A DNA stretch of 64,000 nt from an uncultured Candidatus Saccharibacteria bacterium (GCA_937924995.1 CALEXY010000011.1:1-64000), one strand, 5' to 3'. Positions 43,431 through 52,728 are shown, counted from the first letter of the stretch. The notes: generated by a model not told the origin, from the letters alone. Translations and numbers: made by a program.

Positions 43431-43437
43431 ATTCTAT

Positions 43438-44220
43438 ATGGCAGATTATGTAATCATCCGACGTGGCCGCAACATTCTCAGTACAATCTTACATGTGCTG
43501 CTCAATTTAGTGCTTGCAATTGCCACCATTTTCTTAAACCTTGCCACAGCAAGTTTTCTCCCGGGGTGCGTATTAGTATTGCTCTCTAAATGGCGTATGT
43601 TCGCCGTGCGTCCACGCTACTTATTTATCAATATCAAATCCAACCTAGTCGACCTCATTATGGGATTTTCTTTTGTTTTTCTCGCCTACTGTGCCGGAAA
43701 TATTTTAAGCCCATTACATTACGTATTGACGACTCTCTATTCACTCTGGCTAATCGTTCTCAAGCCAATGTCTTCCAACTTCGCCACTAAGCTCCAGGCT
43801 CTCCTCGCAGTATTTTTCGGAAGTACAGCGATCACCCTGATGGTGGCTAGCAGTAGTTCATCTCTCGCAGTTATCCTAAACTTCATCCTGGGATTTGCCG
43901 TTTCTCGTCACGTCTTGGTCCAGAGTGAAGATACTAATTACAGATTAATTACCCTAGTTTCTGGCCTGATTTTCGCCGAAATTTCTTGGCTGGCCGAGTA
44001 CTGGTTAATTGTTTATTCTTTTAAGGCATTTGGCTTGATCATTCCGCAAGTCACCATTATTCTGACTATTCTAGCTTTCATCGCTGGGTTGCTTTACCAA
44101 AACGCCAACCAAAACGAACAAAAGATTGAGAAAAAAGATGTTCTCATTCCAACTATTTTTGCTATTTCCGTAATCCTGATAATCGTGCTGTGGTTTAGTA
44201 AACCATTATTCAATGTCTAA
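43438..44220 (+). CDS. Hypothetical polytopic membrane protein
   Basis: 260 residues with about eight hydrophobic segments and short basic loops; unrecognised family. Highly hydrophobic throughout (for example LLNLVLAIATIFLNLATASF), with a small charged stretch (QNEQKIEKKD) before the last helix. It sits between lepB and htrA, which are both envelope proteases, so a function in the membrane or in protein export is possible but unproven. Leaderless-type promoter. Confidence 0.65.
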   Translation: MADYVIIRRGRNILSTILHVLLNLVLAIATIFLNLATASFLPGCVLVLLSKWRMFAVRPRYLFINIKSNLVDLIMGFSFVFLAYCAGNILSPLHYVLTTLYSLWLIVLKPMSSNFATKLQALLAVFFGSTAITLMVASSSSSLAVILNFILGFAVSRHVLVQSEDTNYRLITLVSGLIFAEISWLAEYWLIVYSFKAFGLIIPQVTIILTILAFIAGLLYQNANQNEQKIEKKDVLIPTIFAISVILIIVLWFSKPLFNV

Positions 44221-44242
44221 TCTTACGTTTAAGGAGGTAAAA

Positions 44243-45796
44243 ATGAACGAAGATAAAAGTAATTTTGAGCCAAAAGACTCAACCGATTTAGAAGAAGTAA
44301 AAAACATGTCTGAACCAGAAGATCTCGAATCTACTGATTCATCCGTGAGTTCAGTCGAAGAGTCAGAGACTACCGACACCTCAGAACAGTCCGAAACTTC
44401 AGAACAATCCAAAAACGAATTCGAAGTTGAAGTTGAAACTGAAACCGATTCCGAGACCGAAGATGAATCTGCGGCTGAAGCCGAAGAACCTGAGGTCGAA
44501 TCAGATTCTGACACTGAATCTGAAGCAAAAGAATCTGAAGATGAATCCGAGAAAGCTACTGAAGTCAATTCCGCTGAAGATACCGAATCTGAATCTGAAG
44601 AAAAATCCACCTCAAAAACCGAGAAAAAACCTAAGGTTAAAACCGGTAAAAATCGTTTTGCTACCTTTGCTAGTCTCGTAGCCGTCGCCTTATCAGGCAC
44701 CGCGCTTTATTATGCTTACAACCGTCCTACTACTTCAATTTTCCACAGTAATAATTCGGTCAGCAATAATGCCGCTACCTTTGCTGAAGGATCAATTTCC
44801 GAAATTGCCAATTCTGTCTCGAAAAGTGTTGTTTCAATCATCACCAATACTAGCACCACTGGTTCTTTCTTCACTGGTCAAGTTTCCCAGGCTGCTGGTA
44901 CCGGTTTTATTCTTAGTAGCGACGGCTATATCGCCACTAACAAGCACGTCGTCGCTAACGCTACCAAAATTGGCGTTATCCTCGATGATGGATCGACCTA
45001 TGAAGACGTTGAATTAATCGGTACTGATCCAATCAATGACTTTGCGATTGTTAAAATCAAAGACGTCAAAGATCTTACTCCAATCAAAATTGGTGACAGC
45101 AAAACCACTAACATCGGCCAGCAAGTTGTAGCTATCGGCAATGCGCTTGGTACCTACCAAAACTCCGTCACCTCCGGAATCATCTCTGGTAAAGGTCGTA
45201 GCCTCACCGCCTCTGACTCTTCTCGCACTACCTATGAAACCCTTTCCGATATGATCCAAACCGATGCCGCAATCAATGGTGGTAATTCCGGTGGACCACT
45301 CGTCAATGCCGCCGGTGAAGTGATTGGCATTAATACCGCCTATGCCAGCCAAGGAAATAACGTTGGTTTCGCTATCCCTATCAATAGCGTCAAGGGAATT
45401 ATGGCCGGCGTCCTCAAAGATGGCAAATTCGAACGCGCCGTATTAGGTGTCCGCTATCAAACCATCACCCCGCTTATTGCCAAAGAGAAGAAACTTGATG
45501 TCACAGCTGGCGCCTACGTCAAAGGCTCAAACAATGCCTCTGCCGTCATCAAGGGTAGCGCTGGCGACAAAGCTGGCATTAAAGATGGCGACATTATCAC
45601 CGCTGTTAACGGTACCAAAATCGGCACTGCCGGATCGCTTGGTAGCCTAATCGGTGAATACGCCGTCGGCGACACCGTTAAACTCGAAGTCTATCGTGAC
45701 AAAAAATACGTTCAACTCGATGTTAAACTTGAAGCTTATGACGCCGATAGCGCCAAGGTTACCACCAATAAAAAATCAGACGACGACGAAGAATAA
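44243..45796 (+). CDS. htrA: HtrA/DegP-type serine protease with long acidic cytoplasmic tail
   Basis: Membrane-anchored quality-control protease. 517 residues: residues ~1-125 are extremely Glu/Ser/Asp-rich, then a basic stretch, one membrane helix (~139-159), trypsin-like domain with His235 (NKHVVAN), Asp266 (NDFAIV) and Ser349 (GGNSGGPL), and one PDZ domain (~405-500). Start ATG 44243 has a perfect AAGGAGGT. The acidic tail is far longer than in most HtrA proteins and on the cytoplasmic side. Followed by a terminator. Confidence 0.92.
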   Translation: MNEDKSNFEPKDSTDLEEVKNMSEPEDLESTDSSVSSVEESETTDTSEQSETSEQSKNEFEVEVETETDSETEDESAAEAEEPEVESDSDTESEAKESEDESEKATEVNSAEDTESESEEKSTSKTEKKPKVKTGKNRFATFASLVAVALSGTALYYAYNRPTTSIFHSNNSVSNNAATFAEGSISEIANSVSKSVVSIITNTSTTGSFFTGQVSQAAGTGFILSSDGYIATNKHVVANATKIGVILDDGSTYEDVELIGTDPINDFAIVKIKDVKDLTPIKIGDSKTTNIGQQVVAIGNALGTYQNSVTSGIISGKGRSLTASDSSRTTYETLSDMIQTDAAINGGNSGGPLVNAAGEVIGINTAYASQGNNVGFAIPINSVKGIMAGVLKDGKFERAVLGVRYQTITPLIAKEKKLDVTAGAYVKGSNNASAVIKGSAGDKAGIKDGDIITAVNGTKIGTAGSLGSLIGEYAVGDTVKLEVYRDKKYVQLDVKLEAYDADSAKVTTNKKSDDDEE

Positions 45797-45800
45797 AATC

Positions 45801-45828
45801 AAAAAATAACCCTCCGGGGTTATTTTTT
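45801..45828. terminator. Terminator between htrA and prmC
   Basis: 12-bp stem AAAAAATAACCC / GGGTTATTTTTT with TCCG loop; works in both directions for the convergent genes. Confidence 0.87.
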
Positions 45829-45885
45829 ATCTATCATAATACGCATTATTGAGATTCTTATTTTAACTAAAAATTCCCACAAAAA

Positions 45886-46806
45886 TTATTTCAGCTTATC
45901 CACTGGATAGAAAAATCCTAAAATTAAATCTTTCTTTAAGCCTAACTCAAAGCCCAACTTCTCCGCATATTCAGTAATTTTTTGCTGCTGACTCATATCT
46001 GATTCGATAATCACATAATTTGTTTCAATTTCATCCTGAATTTCTGACTCCGAAAGTTCTTCCAGGTTTTTAGTGCTGAAAAAATTTCGCTTAATCTGAT
46101 CGAGTAATCGATAAATTTGAGCCAAACCATCCTTATCGGCGTAAAGTGCCAACTTTGGTTCGTACTGCAATTCTGGCGACTGCCACTCCCAAGATTCATC
46201 CACGTATGGTAAGTTTGCCACAATAATTTCTGGTCGAATTTTTAAACGTAGAATAGTCGAAAGTAAATCCGATTTATAAAATTTAATATTTTTTACCCCC
46301 AATTTATCCCGGTTAATTCGTGCCACAGTTAAAGCATCTTTCGAAATATCGAGACCGATCACTTGACTATTTGCACATTCCAAAGCCACCGAAAGACCGA
46401 TACAGCCCGAACCAGTCCCCACATCCACAATCGTAATCGGATTACCAGAAGACGCTTGTTCGCCGCTATTAAATTTTCCATCAATAATACGATAATAAAG
46501 TTTTCCCGCCAGCTCCGCCGCAAGTTCCGTTTCTGGACGGGGAATTAAAACATTTTGATTTACCAAGAAAGGTCGCCCCATAAACCACTTCACCCCTAGA
46601 ATATATGCGAGTGGCACCTTATTTGCGCGCAAAGCCACCATCTGGTCAGCCTTCTTCCTAGCCTCATCAGAAATCTTATCCGCCCCATGAGTCACAAAAA
46701 AACTCCGGTCTTGTACATCCATCGAGACCGCCAAAATAATTTCCGCCTCTGTCGGGTTAATGATTTGCTTCGAAACCTCCAGCCAACTTTTTACCGTGGT
46801 TGCCAT
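45886..46806 (-). CDS. prmC: Release factor glutamine methyltransferase
   Basis: Methylates the GGQ glutamine of release factors using SAM. 306 residues: N-terminal helical domain that binds the release factor, then the methyltransferase fold with VDVGTGSGCIGLSVA and VANLPYVDE (the N-x-P-Y catalytic motif). It follows prfA by 15 bases on the same strand, the standard prfA-prmC pair: enzyme next to its substrate. Confidence 0.93.
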   Translation of the reverse strand: MATTVKSWLEVSKQIINPTEAEIILAVSMDVQDRSFFVTHGADKISDEARKKADQMVALRANKVPLAYILGVKWFMGRPFLVNQNVLIPRPETELAAELAGKLYYRIIDGKFNSGEQASSGNPITIVDVGTGSGCIGLSVALECANSQVIGLDISKDALTVARINRDKLGVKNIKFYKSDLLSTILRLKIRPEIIVANLPYVDESWEWQSPELQYEPKLALYADKDGLAQIYRLLDQIKRNFFSTKNLEELSESEIQDEIETNYVIIESDMSQQQKITEYAEKLGFELGLKKDLILGFFYPVDKLK

Positions 46807-46821
46807 TTTCTCCTTAAAAAC

Positions 46822-47886
46822 TTATTCTGCGATACCGTTTTCCGTGCGAATTACATCGAGCTCACACTTCTTTAGCTCCGAAATAATATCATCAATATCA
46901 CCATCCATTACTGCATTTACATTCGATCTGGAATAATGAATGCGATGATCCGTCACACGATCCTGCGGGAAGTTATAAGTACGAATTTTCTCAGAGCGAT
47001 CACCTGTACCAATCAAATTTTTACGTGCCGCCGAAGCATTTTTCGCCGCCTCCGCACGTTGAATATCGTTTAAGCGTGTACGTAGCACCATCATGGCACG
47101 CTCCTTATTTTGACGCAAAGAGCGCTCATCTTGCATTGCCACCATAATTCCGGTCGGCAAATGCGTAATACGAATAGCCGAGTTAGTCGTGTTTACTGAT
47201 TGACCACCATGTCCACCCGCGTGAAAAATATCAATTCGTAAATCTTTCTCATCAATCACAATCTCCGACTCTTCTACCTCTGGCAAAGCCACCACTGTCA
47301 CCGTAGAAGTATGAATGCGACCTTGCGATTCCGTGACTGGTACACGCTGCACACGATGCACGCCACCTTCAAATTTCATCGCTCCAAAAGGTGTATCTCC
47401 ATCCATTTTGAAGACCACTTCTTTTACACCACCGGTTTCATTTAAGCTTTCATTCATCAGTTCTACCTTAAAACCGTGTTTTTCCGCATAACGTAAATAC
47501 ATACGATAAAGTTCGCCCGCAAATAAAGAAGCCTCATCACCACCAGCCCCAGCTCGAATTTCCATAATCACCGGCTTGTCATCATCCGGATCACGTGGAA
47601 TTAGCTTATCATCAAGTTGTCTAGTTAAATCAGTAATTTTTTCGGTAAGCTCTTGAATTTCAAGCTTCGCCATCTCGCCAAGTTCAGGATCCGAAACAAT
47701 CGCTTCGTCATCCTTAATCTGTTGCTCAGCGCGGGTAATTTCTTTTTTCAAATCCAAAATTGATTCAACCTCTGCCTTCCTCTTCGATTTTGCAGCAAAA
47801 TCATTTTCAAGGTAAGCCTTCGGATTTTCCAAGAATTGATTAAGTTGAGTTAATTCCAACTCTAAACTTTTGATTTTTTCGTCCAT
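46822..47886 (-). CDS. prfA: Peptide chain release factor 1
   Basis: Recognises UAA and UAG and triggers release of the peptide. 354 residues. The codon-recognition tripeptide is PVT (in VQRVPVTESQGR), of the P-x-T type of RF1 rather than SPF of RF2; the catalytic GGQ is in HAGGHGGQSVNTT. Since no gene of this part ends in UGA, RF1 would suffice for everything seen here. A TATAAT box ends 9 bases before the start, so its leader is very short. Confidence 0.96.
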   Translation of the reverse strand: MDEKIKSLELELTQLNQFLENPKAYLENDFAAKSKRKAEVESILDLKKEITRAEQQIKDDEAIVSDPELGEMAKLEIQELTEKITDLTRQLDDKLIPRDPDDDKPVIMEIRAGAGGDEASLFAGELYRMYLRYAEKHGFKVELMNESLNETGGVKEVVFKMDGDTPFGAMKFEGGVHRVQRVPVTESQGRIHTSTVTVVALPEVEESEIVIDEKDLRIDIFHAGGHGGQSVNTTNSAIRITHLPTGIMVAMQDERSLRQNKERAMMVLRTRLNDIQRAEAAKNASAARKNLIGTGDRSEKIRTYNFPQDRVTDHRIHYSRSNVNAVMDGDIDDIISELKKCELDVIRTENGIAE

Positions 47887-47976
47887 ATTAGATTAATTAT
47901 ATAATAATCCACCCCATATTCCAATCTCGTAAAAAACTATCTTATTTTTGAACTAAAATCTTGAAGTATAGACAGC

Positions 47977-47998
47977 AAAAAATCCCTTCCCGGGATTT
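47977..47998 (-). terminator. Terminator after tRNA-Val
   Basis: On the minus strand: stem AAATCCC / GGGATTT followed by TTTTT, 13 bases after the tRNA 3' end. Confidence 0.75.
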
Positions 47999-48010
47999 CA
48001 AAAAATATTT

Positions 48011-48087
48011 TGGTGGATCTTACTGGGCTCGAACCAGTGACCTTACGAATGTGAATCGTACGCTCTAGCCAACTGAGCTAAAGATCC
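48011..48087 (-). tRNA. tRNA-Val (anticodon CAC)
   Basis: 77 bases on the minus strand. Acceptor stem GGATCTT / AAGATCC, D-arm GCTC-AGTTGGCTA-GAGC, anticodon stem TACGA / TCGTA with loop TTCACAT (anticodon CAC, reading GUG), T-arm ACTGG-TTCGAGC-CCAGT, discriminator A and a genome-encoded CCA end. Confidence 0.95.
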
Positions 48088-48125
48088 ATAACTTCTACAT
48101 TATAATATATAATTTCACTTTTCAC

Positions 48126-48154
48126 AAAAAAATAAGGCCATTTGGCCTTATTTT
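48126..48154 (-). terminator. Terminator of rpmE
   Basis: 11-bp stem AAAATAAGGCC / GGCCTTATTTT with a T run on the minus strand, 5 bases after the rpmE stop. Confidence 0.85.
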
Positions 48155-48158
48155 GGAC

Positions 48159-48491
48159 TTAAGCTTCAGCTTTTTCTGCTTTTTTCTCAGCTTCTTTCAT
48201 CTGCTTAGCAGCTTTGTTGGCGAGAGCCTGTTTCAAAGCTTCTGCCTTCATAGCACGAGCCTTGAAGCGGTCAACGCGACCTTCGGTATCGATAATCTTC
48301 TCTTCACCAGTAAAGAATGGGTGAGAAGCCGAAGAAATCTGAACCTTCACGAGTGGATATTCATTTCCATCGGTCCACTTGATAGTCTCTTCGCTCTTAG
48401 CGGTAGACTTAGTCAAGAAAGAAAAGTTCGCAGCGTCATCAGCAAAAACCACAAAGCGATAATCTTTTGGATGCAATTCTTGTTTACTCAT
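48159..48491 (-). CDS. rpmE: 50S ribosomal protein L31, zinc-free type B
   Basis: 110 residues. LHPKDYRFVVFADDAANFSFL and VQISSASHPFFTGEEKIIDTEGRVDRFK identify bL31; the CxxC pairs of the zinc-binding type A are absent and there is no cysteine, which makes it type B. A Lys/Ala/Glu-rich tail of ~35 residues is an extension. TGaTAAAAT ends 11 bases before the start, leaving only a few bases of leader. Divergent from rpsB. Confidence 0.93.
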   Translation of the reverse strand: MSKQELHPKDYRFVVFADDAANFSFLTKSTAKSEETIKWTDGNEYPLVKVQISSASHPFFTGEEKIIDTEGRVDRFKARAMKAEALKQALANKAAKQMKEAEKKAEKAEA

Positions 48492-48543
48492 AATTAGTCA
48501 CCATTTTATCAGATACTCGCGGTTTTTTCAATAGGGAATTAGC

Positions 48544-48572
48544 TTTACAGATTCCACCTCTTATGTTAAGAT
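48544..48572 (+). promoter_or_regulatory. Promoter of rpsB-tsf
   Basis: TTTACA (48544-48549), 17-base spacer, TAAGAT (48567-48572), with TGt as extended -10. The leader to 48647 contains an inverted repeat CTTCATC (48600-48606) / GATGAAG (48624-48630), a possible S2-binding regulatory hairpin. Confidence 0.6.
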
Positions 48573-48647
48573 AGAAAAGTAATTAATTTAATGAAACAGC
48601 TTCATCCGTTTTCCTGAAGACAAGATGAAGTGAAGGGAAAGGAAAAC

Positions 48648-49334
48648 ATGTCCAAGACTATCGACATGAAAGAACTCCTCGAAGCAGGAGCTCACTTTGG
48701 TCACAAGACCTCACGTTGGCACCCAAAAATGGCTCAATACATCCATAGCAAGCGCCAAGACACTCACATTATCAATCTTGAAAAGACCGTAGCTGGCCTC
48801 GAAGAAGCCCTCGCTCTTACCAAGAAAATTGCCAAAGACAGCAAGAAAATTCTTTTCGTTGGCACCAAGAAACAACTCAAGGCTATCGTTAAAGAAGCTG
48901 CTGAATCTGTCGACATGCCATACGTTACTGAACGTTGGGTTGGTGGTACTCTGACTAACGTCGAAACCGTTAACCGCCAAATCAAGAAGGTTAAAGATCT
49001 CGAACGCCGCATGAAGACCGGTGAACTCGAAGCTCGCTATTCTAAGCTCGAAGTTCAACGCTTCCAAGAAGAAATTGCCGTACTTAACACCCGTTACGGT
49101 GGTATCAAAGATATGACCGATCAACCAGCCGCCATCATTGTCACCGATGCTTGCGAAGATAAGAACGCTATTAAAGAAGCTAAGACTCTTCACATTCCAG
49201 TAATCGCCATTTGTGATACCAATGTTGATCCAACCGATATCGACATTGTCATTCCAGCCAACGACGACTCTACCAAGGCTGAAAAACTCATCCTCGATTA
49301 CTTCGTCGAAGCTATCAAATCCGCCAAAAACTAA
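48648..49334 (+). CDS. rpsB: 30S ribosomal protein S2 (uS2)
   Basis: Binds between the head and body of the small subunit. 228 residues from MSKTIDMKELLEAGAHFGHKTSRWHPKM; RWVGGTLTN, and the C-terminal ICDTNVDP ... IPANDDS are invariant S2 blocks. Start ATG 48648 chosen by GGAAAGGA; an in-frame ATG at 48630 sits inside the leader hairpin. First gene of the usual rpsB-tsf operon with a structured 75-base leader. Confidence 0.97.
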   Translation: MSKTIDMKELLEAGAHFGHKTSRWHPKMAQYIHSKRQDTHIINLEKTVAGLEEALALTKKIAKDSKKILFVGTKKQLKAIVKEAAESVDMPYVTERWVGGTLTNVETVNRQIKKVKDLERRMKTGELEARYSKLEVQRFQEEIAVLNTRYGGIKDMTDQPAAIIVTDACEDKNAIKEAKTLHIPVIAICDTNVDPTDIDIVIPANDDSTKAEKLILDYFVEAIKSAKN

Positions 49335-49357
49335 TTTCATCTATTAAGGAGATAAAA

Positions 49358-49948
49358 ATGGCAGAAATTACCATTGAAAATATCAAAAAACTTAAAGAAT
49401 TATCTGGCGTAGGTCTCACCGATGCTAAGAAAGCTCTTGTCGAAGCCGATGGCGATTTTGACAAAGCTCTCAAGGCTATGCGTGAAAAAGGCCTCACTAA
49501 GGCTGAAAAGCGTGGTGACCGTGAAACCCGCGAAGGTATCGTCGACGCTTACATTCATGACGGCCGTCTCGGTGCTATCATCGAAGTAAACTGTGAAACT
49601 TCTTTCGTCGCTAACACCGATGAGTTTAAAGATCTTGCCCACAAACTTGCTATGCAAGTTGCTTCTATGGCTCCACTTTATGTTTCCGAGGAAGACATTC
49701 CAGCCGAAACCATGAAGGCAAAAATGGAAGAATTTGAAGCTAACTTCAAGGGTCCAGAAAATATGAAGGAACAAATTCTTTCTGGCCAAGTTAAAAAAGC
49801 TTTCTCTGACAAAGTTTTGATGCTTCAACCTTACATCCTTGACGATTCTAAGACTGTCGCAGAATTCATCAAAGAAATGATTGCTAAAACTGGTGAAAAC
49901 ATCACCGTCAAGCAATTCAAGCGCATCGAACTTGGCGTCACTGAATAA
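49358..49948 (+). CDS. tsf: Elongation factor Ts
   Basis: Nucleotide exchange factor of EF-Tu. 196 residues, the short form (many bacterial EF-Ts are ~280-290): N-terminal UBA-like helix IKKLKELSGVGLTDAKKALVE, then TEREGIV-like region, VNCETSFVANTDEFKDLAH core contact, and a single C-terminal half of the dimerisation domain. RBS AAGGAGA. The C-terminal subdomain is reduced as in Thermus and other short EF-Ts. Ends before a strong terminator. Confidence 0.95.
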   Translation: MAEITIENIKKLKELSGVGLTDAKKALVEADGDFDKALKAMREKGLTKAEKRGDRETREGIVDAYIHDGRLGAIIEVNCETSFVANTDEFKDLAHKLAMQVASMAPLYVSEEDIPAETMKAKMEEFEANFKGPENMKEQILSGQVKKAFSDKVLMLQPYILDDSKTVAEFIKEMIAKTGENITVKQFKRIELGVTE

Positions 49949-49966
49949 ATTATTTATTCAAACCTG

Positions 49967-49999
49967 AAAATAGAATAGGCGAAAAACCTATTCTATTTT
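49967..49999 (+). terminator. Intrinsic terminator of rpsB-tsf
   Basis: 13-bp stem AAAATAGAATAGG / CCTATTCTATTTT, loop CGAAAAA. Confidence 0.88.
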
Positions 50000-50004
50000 T
50001 CTTG

Positions 50005-50013
50005 TGCTAAAAT
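50005..50013 (+). promoter_or_regulatory. Extended -10 for leaderless rseP
   Basis: TGcTAAAAT ends 6 bases before ATG 50020; no RBS. Confidence 0.7.
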
Positions 50014-50019
50014 AGATAT

Positions 50020-51372
50020 ATGAATATTTTATTTGGTGCTTTTATCGGCCTTATCGCCCTCACACTACTCGTCGTCATTCATGAATTTGGCCACTTCATT
50101 ATGGCTAAAAAATCCGGTGTCAAAGTCAATGAATTCGGTATTGGTTTACCGCCACGCAAGCTCGCCTGGCTTCACCTGCCGGCCAAAGAAGTCCAGAAAT
50201 TCTATGACAGTCTTAAATCGGAATCTAAAGCCAAAGTCAACCAAAAACGTCTCCAAAAACTCCTTGCCATGGGAAAAGACAAAACCAAAAAAGATAAGTT
50301 CGTCTGGTTTTTCATTCCAAGCACCGAATATAAAAATGACCCACTCTATAAACAAGATTATTTAATTTTCAGCATTAACCTCCTCCCACTCGGTGGCTTC
50401 TGCACCATGGATGGGGAATCAGACGCTGAAACCAAGCCTCATACTTTTGGCGCCACTAACTATCTTCAAAAAACCGCGATTCTTTTCGGTGGCGTTACTA
50501 TGAACTGGATTTACGGTATTTTGATTTTTACCATTCTTGCTGTCACTGGCATGCCACAATTCATGAATAATCAATTCAATATTAATGAAAAAGCGCATTT
50601 TACTATGCCAAAAATCTATATCGATAAGATTATTGAAGATTCACCAGCTAGTCATAGCACCCTGAAAACTAATACTATTATTCACGATGCCAAAGCCAAG
50701 AATGAAGATAACTGGAAAGTACTAACCTCCACGCTCGATGTTCAAGATTTTAATAAATCACATCTCGGTCAAACCGTAATTTATCGTACCTTCGATCCAG
50801 AAACTAAAATCACCAGCGAACACGAAGTCACCTTAAATTCAGGAGATAATTCACCAGCTCTTGGCATTTCCATGCGCATGGACGGTCAATTCCTCGCGCG
50901 TTATTCCGTAATCGATGCACCGCTCATCGGTCTTGGTACCACCGCTCAGATTACTGGTGAAACCTTCCGTGGTCTCTACGACATGATTCGAAATCTTTTC
51001 TCTGGAATCGCCAAGCAAATTACCGGCAACCAAGAAACCAGAGAGTCTGGCAAACAAGAACTCGCCAAAGCTGGTGAATCCGTCTCTGGACCTGTCGGTA
51101 TCATTGGTGTAATTTTCCCAAGTTTCGTTAGCGCTGGCCTCACCGAGCTACTTTTCCTCACCGCCATCATTTCCATCTCTCTCGCCTGTATGAACGTTCT
51201 ACCAATCCCAGCCCTCGATGGCGGCCGCTGGACCATGATTACCATCTCTAAATTAATCAAGAAGAAACTTTCTACTGAACTTGAAGGTAAAATCATCGCC
51301 TCTACCTTCCTCTTCCTCTTTGCTATGTTTATTCTTGTCACGATTTTAGATTTAATTCGTATCTTCCATTAA
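50020..51372 (+). CDS. rseP: Site-2 protease RseP/MmpA-type zinc metalloprotease
   Basis: Intramembrane protease that cuts remnant signal peptides or regulatory membrane proteins. 450 residues. HEFGH (21-25) and the second metal motif LPIPALDGGRW (near 395) are intact. A ~60-residue charged insertion (~60-120, KEVQKFYDSLKSESK...) separates the first helix from the LPLGGFCTMDGE loop, where other RseP proteins have only ~20 residues. One PDZ-like domain lies at ~205-285. Coupled to the CPBP gene 1 base downstream. Confidence 0.9.
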   Translation: MNILFGAFIGLIALTLLVVIHEFGHFIMAKKSGVKVNEFGIGLPPRKLAWLHLPAKEVQKFYDSLKSESKAKVNQKRLQKLLAMGKDKTKKDKFVWFFIPSTEYKNDPLYKQDYLIFSINLLPLGGFCTMDGESDAETKPHTFGATNYLQKTAILFGGVTMNWIYGILIFTILAVTGMPQFMNNQFNINEKAHFTMPKIYIDKIIEDSPASHSTLKTNTIIHDAKAKNEDNWKVLTSTLDVQDFNKSHLGQTVIYRTFDPETKITSEHEVTLNSGDNSPALGISMRMDGQFLARYSVIDAPLIGLGTTAQITGETFRGLYDMIRNLFSGIAKQITGNQETRESGKQELAKAGESVSGPVGIIGVIFPSFVSAGLTELLFLTAIISISLACMNVLPIPALDGGRWTMITISKLIKKKLSTELEGKIIASTFLFLFAMFILVTILDLIRIFH

Positions 51373-51373
51373 T

Positions 51374-52108
51374 ATGCCATCAAAAACTTCATTTTCAAGC
51401 AAACTTGTCAAATTATTAAAATCTAACATAGACTTAATCTATCTTCCGATCTTAGCGATCATCACTTTTTATGCCGCTCAGTTCATCGTCGGGGTGCCAA
51501 TGTTAATTATTCTTGGTTCCGATACTCTAAAAACACCATTCATTGCTACAATTTTTTCTGTCTTGGTTTATTCTTTGAGTTTTATCTTTTTACTCTTTAC
51601 CTTAAAACATATTAAATCGCTTAAGGATCCCGTCACCCGTAATGAACTTGGACTTAATGATTTAGTTACCTTTTCAGATATCGGCCTCGCTATTGCCGGC
51701 TTTTTCGGCTATCTAGCCTTTTCTGCCATCCTTACCGCACTTTTCTCCGTTTTTCCATGGTTCAATCTTACAGAGAACCAACCACTCCTCTATTCAACCC
51801 TAATCTCACCACTTAACAAAGTCTTTGCGGCCATTGCCCTGGTAGTTTTTGGGCCAATACTCGAAGAGGTTATTTACCGCGGACTCATCTACGGTAAACT
51901 TCGCAAAAAACATTCTCTAATTACTTCAATTTTGATCGTTTCCATTCTCTTCGGCTTTCTCCATGGACAATGGAACGTCGGCGTCGACGTCTTCGCACTC
52001 AGCGTGGTCGCCTGCTTGATGCGCGAAACCACGGGTACGATTTATGCTGGAATTATTTTACATATACTAAAAAACACCATTGCCTTTTATTTTCTTTTTA
52101 TGGCCTAA
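51374..52108 (+). CDS. CPBP-family intramembrane metalloprotease
   Basis: 244 residues with six to seven membrane helices. The family motifs are clear: EEVIYRGLIYGKLR (E-E-x3-R) near residue 163, FGFLHGQWN (H) near 197, and a third motif near the C-terminus. CPBP proteases include Rce1-like and bacteriocin-immunity proteins. It has no RBS of its own and starts 1 base after rseP, so the two membrane proteases are probably made together. Confidence 0.85.
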   Translation: MPSKTSFSSKLVKLLKSNIDLIYLPILAIITFYAAQFIVGVPMLIILGSDTLKTPFIATIFSVLVYSLSFIFLLFTLKHIKSLKDPVTRNELGLNDLVTFSDIGLAIAGFFGYLAFSAILTALFSVFPWFNLTENQPLLYSTLISPLNKVFAAIALVVFGPILEEVIYRGLIYGKLRKKHSLITSILIVSILFGFLHGQWNVGVDVFALSVVACLMRETTGTIYAGIILHILKNTIAFYFLFMA

Positions 52109-52135
52109 TACTAGCCTCAATTAAATAAATATATT

Positions 52136-52164
52136 AAAAAAGAGGCCGCTCGGCCTCATTTTTT
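52136..52164. terminator. Bidirectional terminator between the CPBP gene and greA
   Basis: GAGGCC / GGCCTC stem flanked by A6 and T6 runs. Confidence 0.85.
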
Positions 52165-52179
52165 AAAATAACCAAAAGT

Positions 52180-52626
52180 TTAAGCAACTTCAAGAATTTC
52201 ACCCTTGTTGCCATTTGGTAGGGTATATTCATCACCCTCTTTTTTACCAATCAGAGCTTTACCAATTGGTGAAATATCTGAGATACGACCATTTAACGGG
52301 TCAGCTTCTACGGCGCCCACGATAGAATAGGTATGCTCTTTACCAAGCATCTTAATTTTCACTGTCGAACCTACGGCAATTTTGCCACCCTTAGCCGCCT
52401 TAATGATTTCCGCATTCTTCAAAATCTCTTGAATCTCCAAAATACGACCTTCCACTTGGCGTTGTTCCGCACGGGCATCAGAATATTCCTGATTTTCCTT
52501 CAAGTCACCAAAAGAACGGGCCGTCGCCAAACGATCAGCAATCGCTGGACGCATTTTAATCAAACTTTTCAACTCATTCTCAAGATTTTTCTTACCATCT
52601 TGAGTTAAACTTACTGTTTTTTTCAT
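52180..52626 (-). CDS. greA: Transcription elongation factor GreA
   Basis: Restarts stalled RNA polymerase by stimulating transcript cleavage. 148 residues: N-terminal coiled coil (KKNLENELKSLIKMRPAIADRLATARSFGDLKENQEYSDARAEQ, here including the tip acidic residues E and D in GDLKENQEY), and the C-terminal FKBP-like domain with DPLNGRISDISPIGKALIGKKEGDE. Slightly shorter than E. coli GreA. Monocistronic between two terminators and the proS promoter. Confidence 0.93.
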   Translation of the reverse strand: MKKTVSLTQDGKKNLENELKSLIKMRPAIADRLATARSFGDLKENQEYSDARAEQRQVEGRILEIQEILKNAEIIKAAKGGKIAVGSTVKIKMLGKEHTYSIVGAVEADPLNGRISDISPIGKALIGKKEGDEYTLPNGNKGEILEVA

Positions 52627-52728
52627 AGGAATAAAAAATACAATCTTTCTTTTAATATAATTACCTCATTAAAAAATACACGAAGCCCCAAAAAATGTCA
52701 ACTTATCTCTGTTATTTTCATTTTTCTG

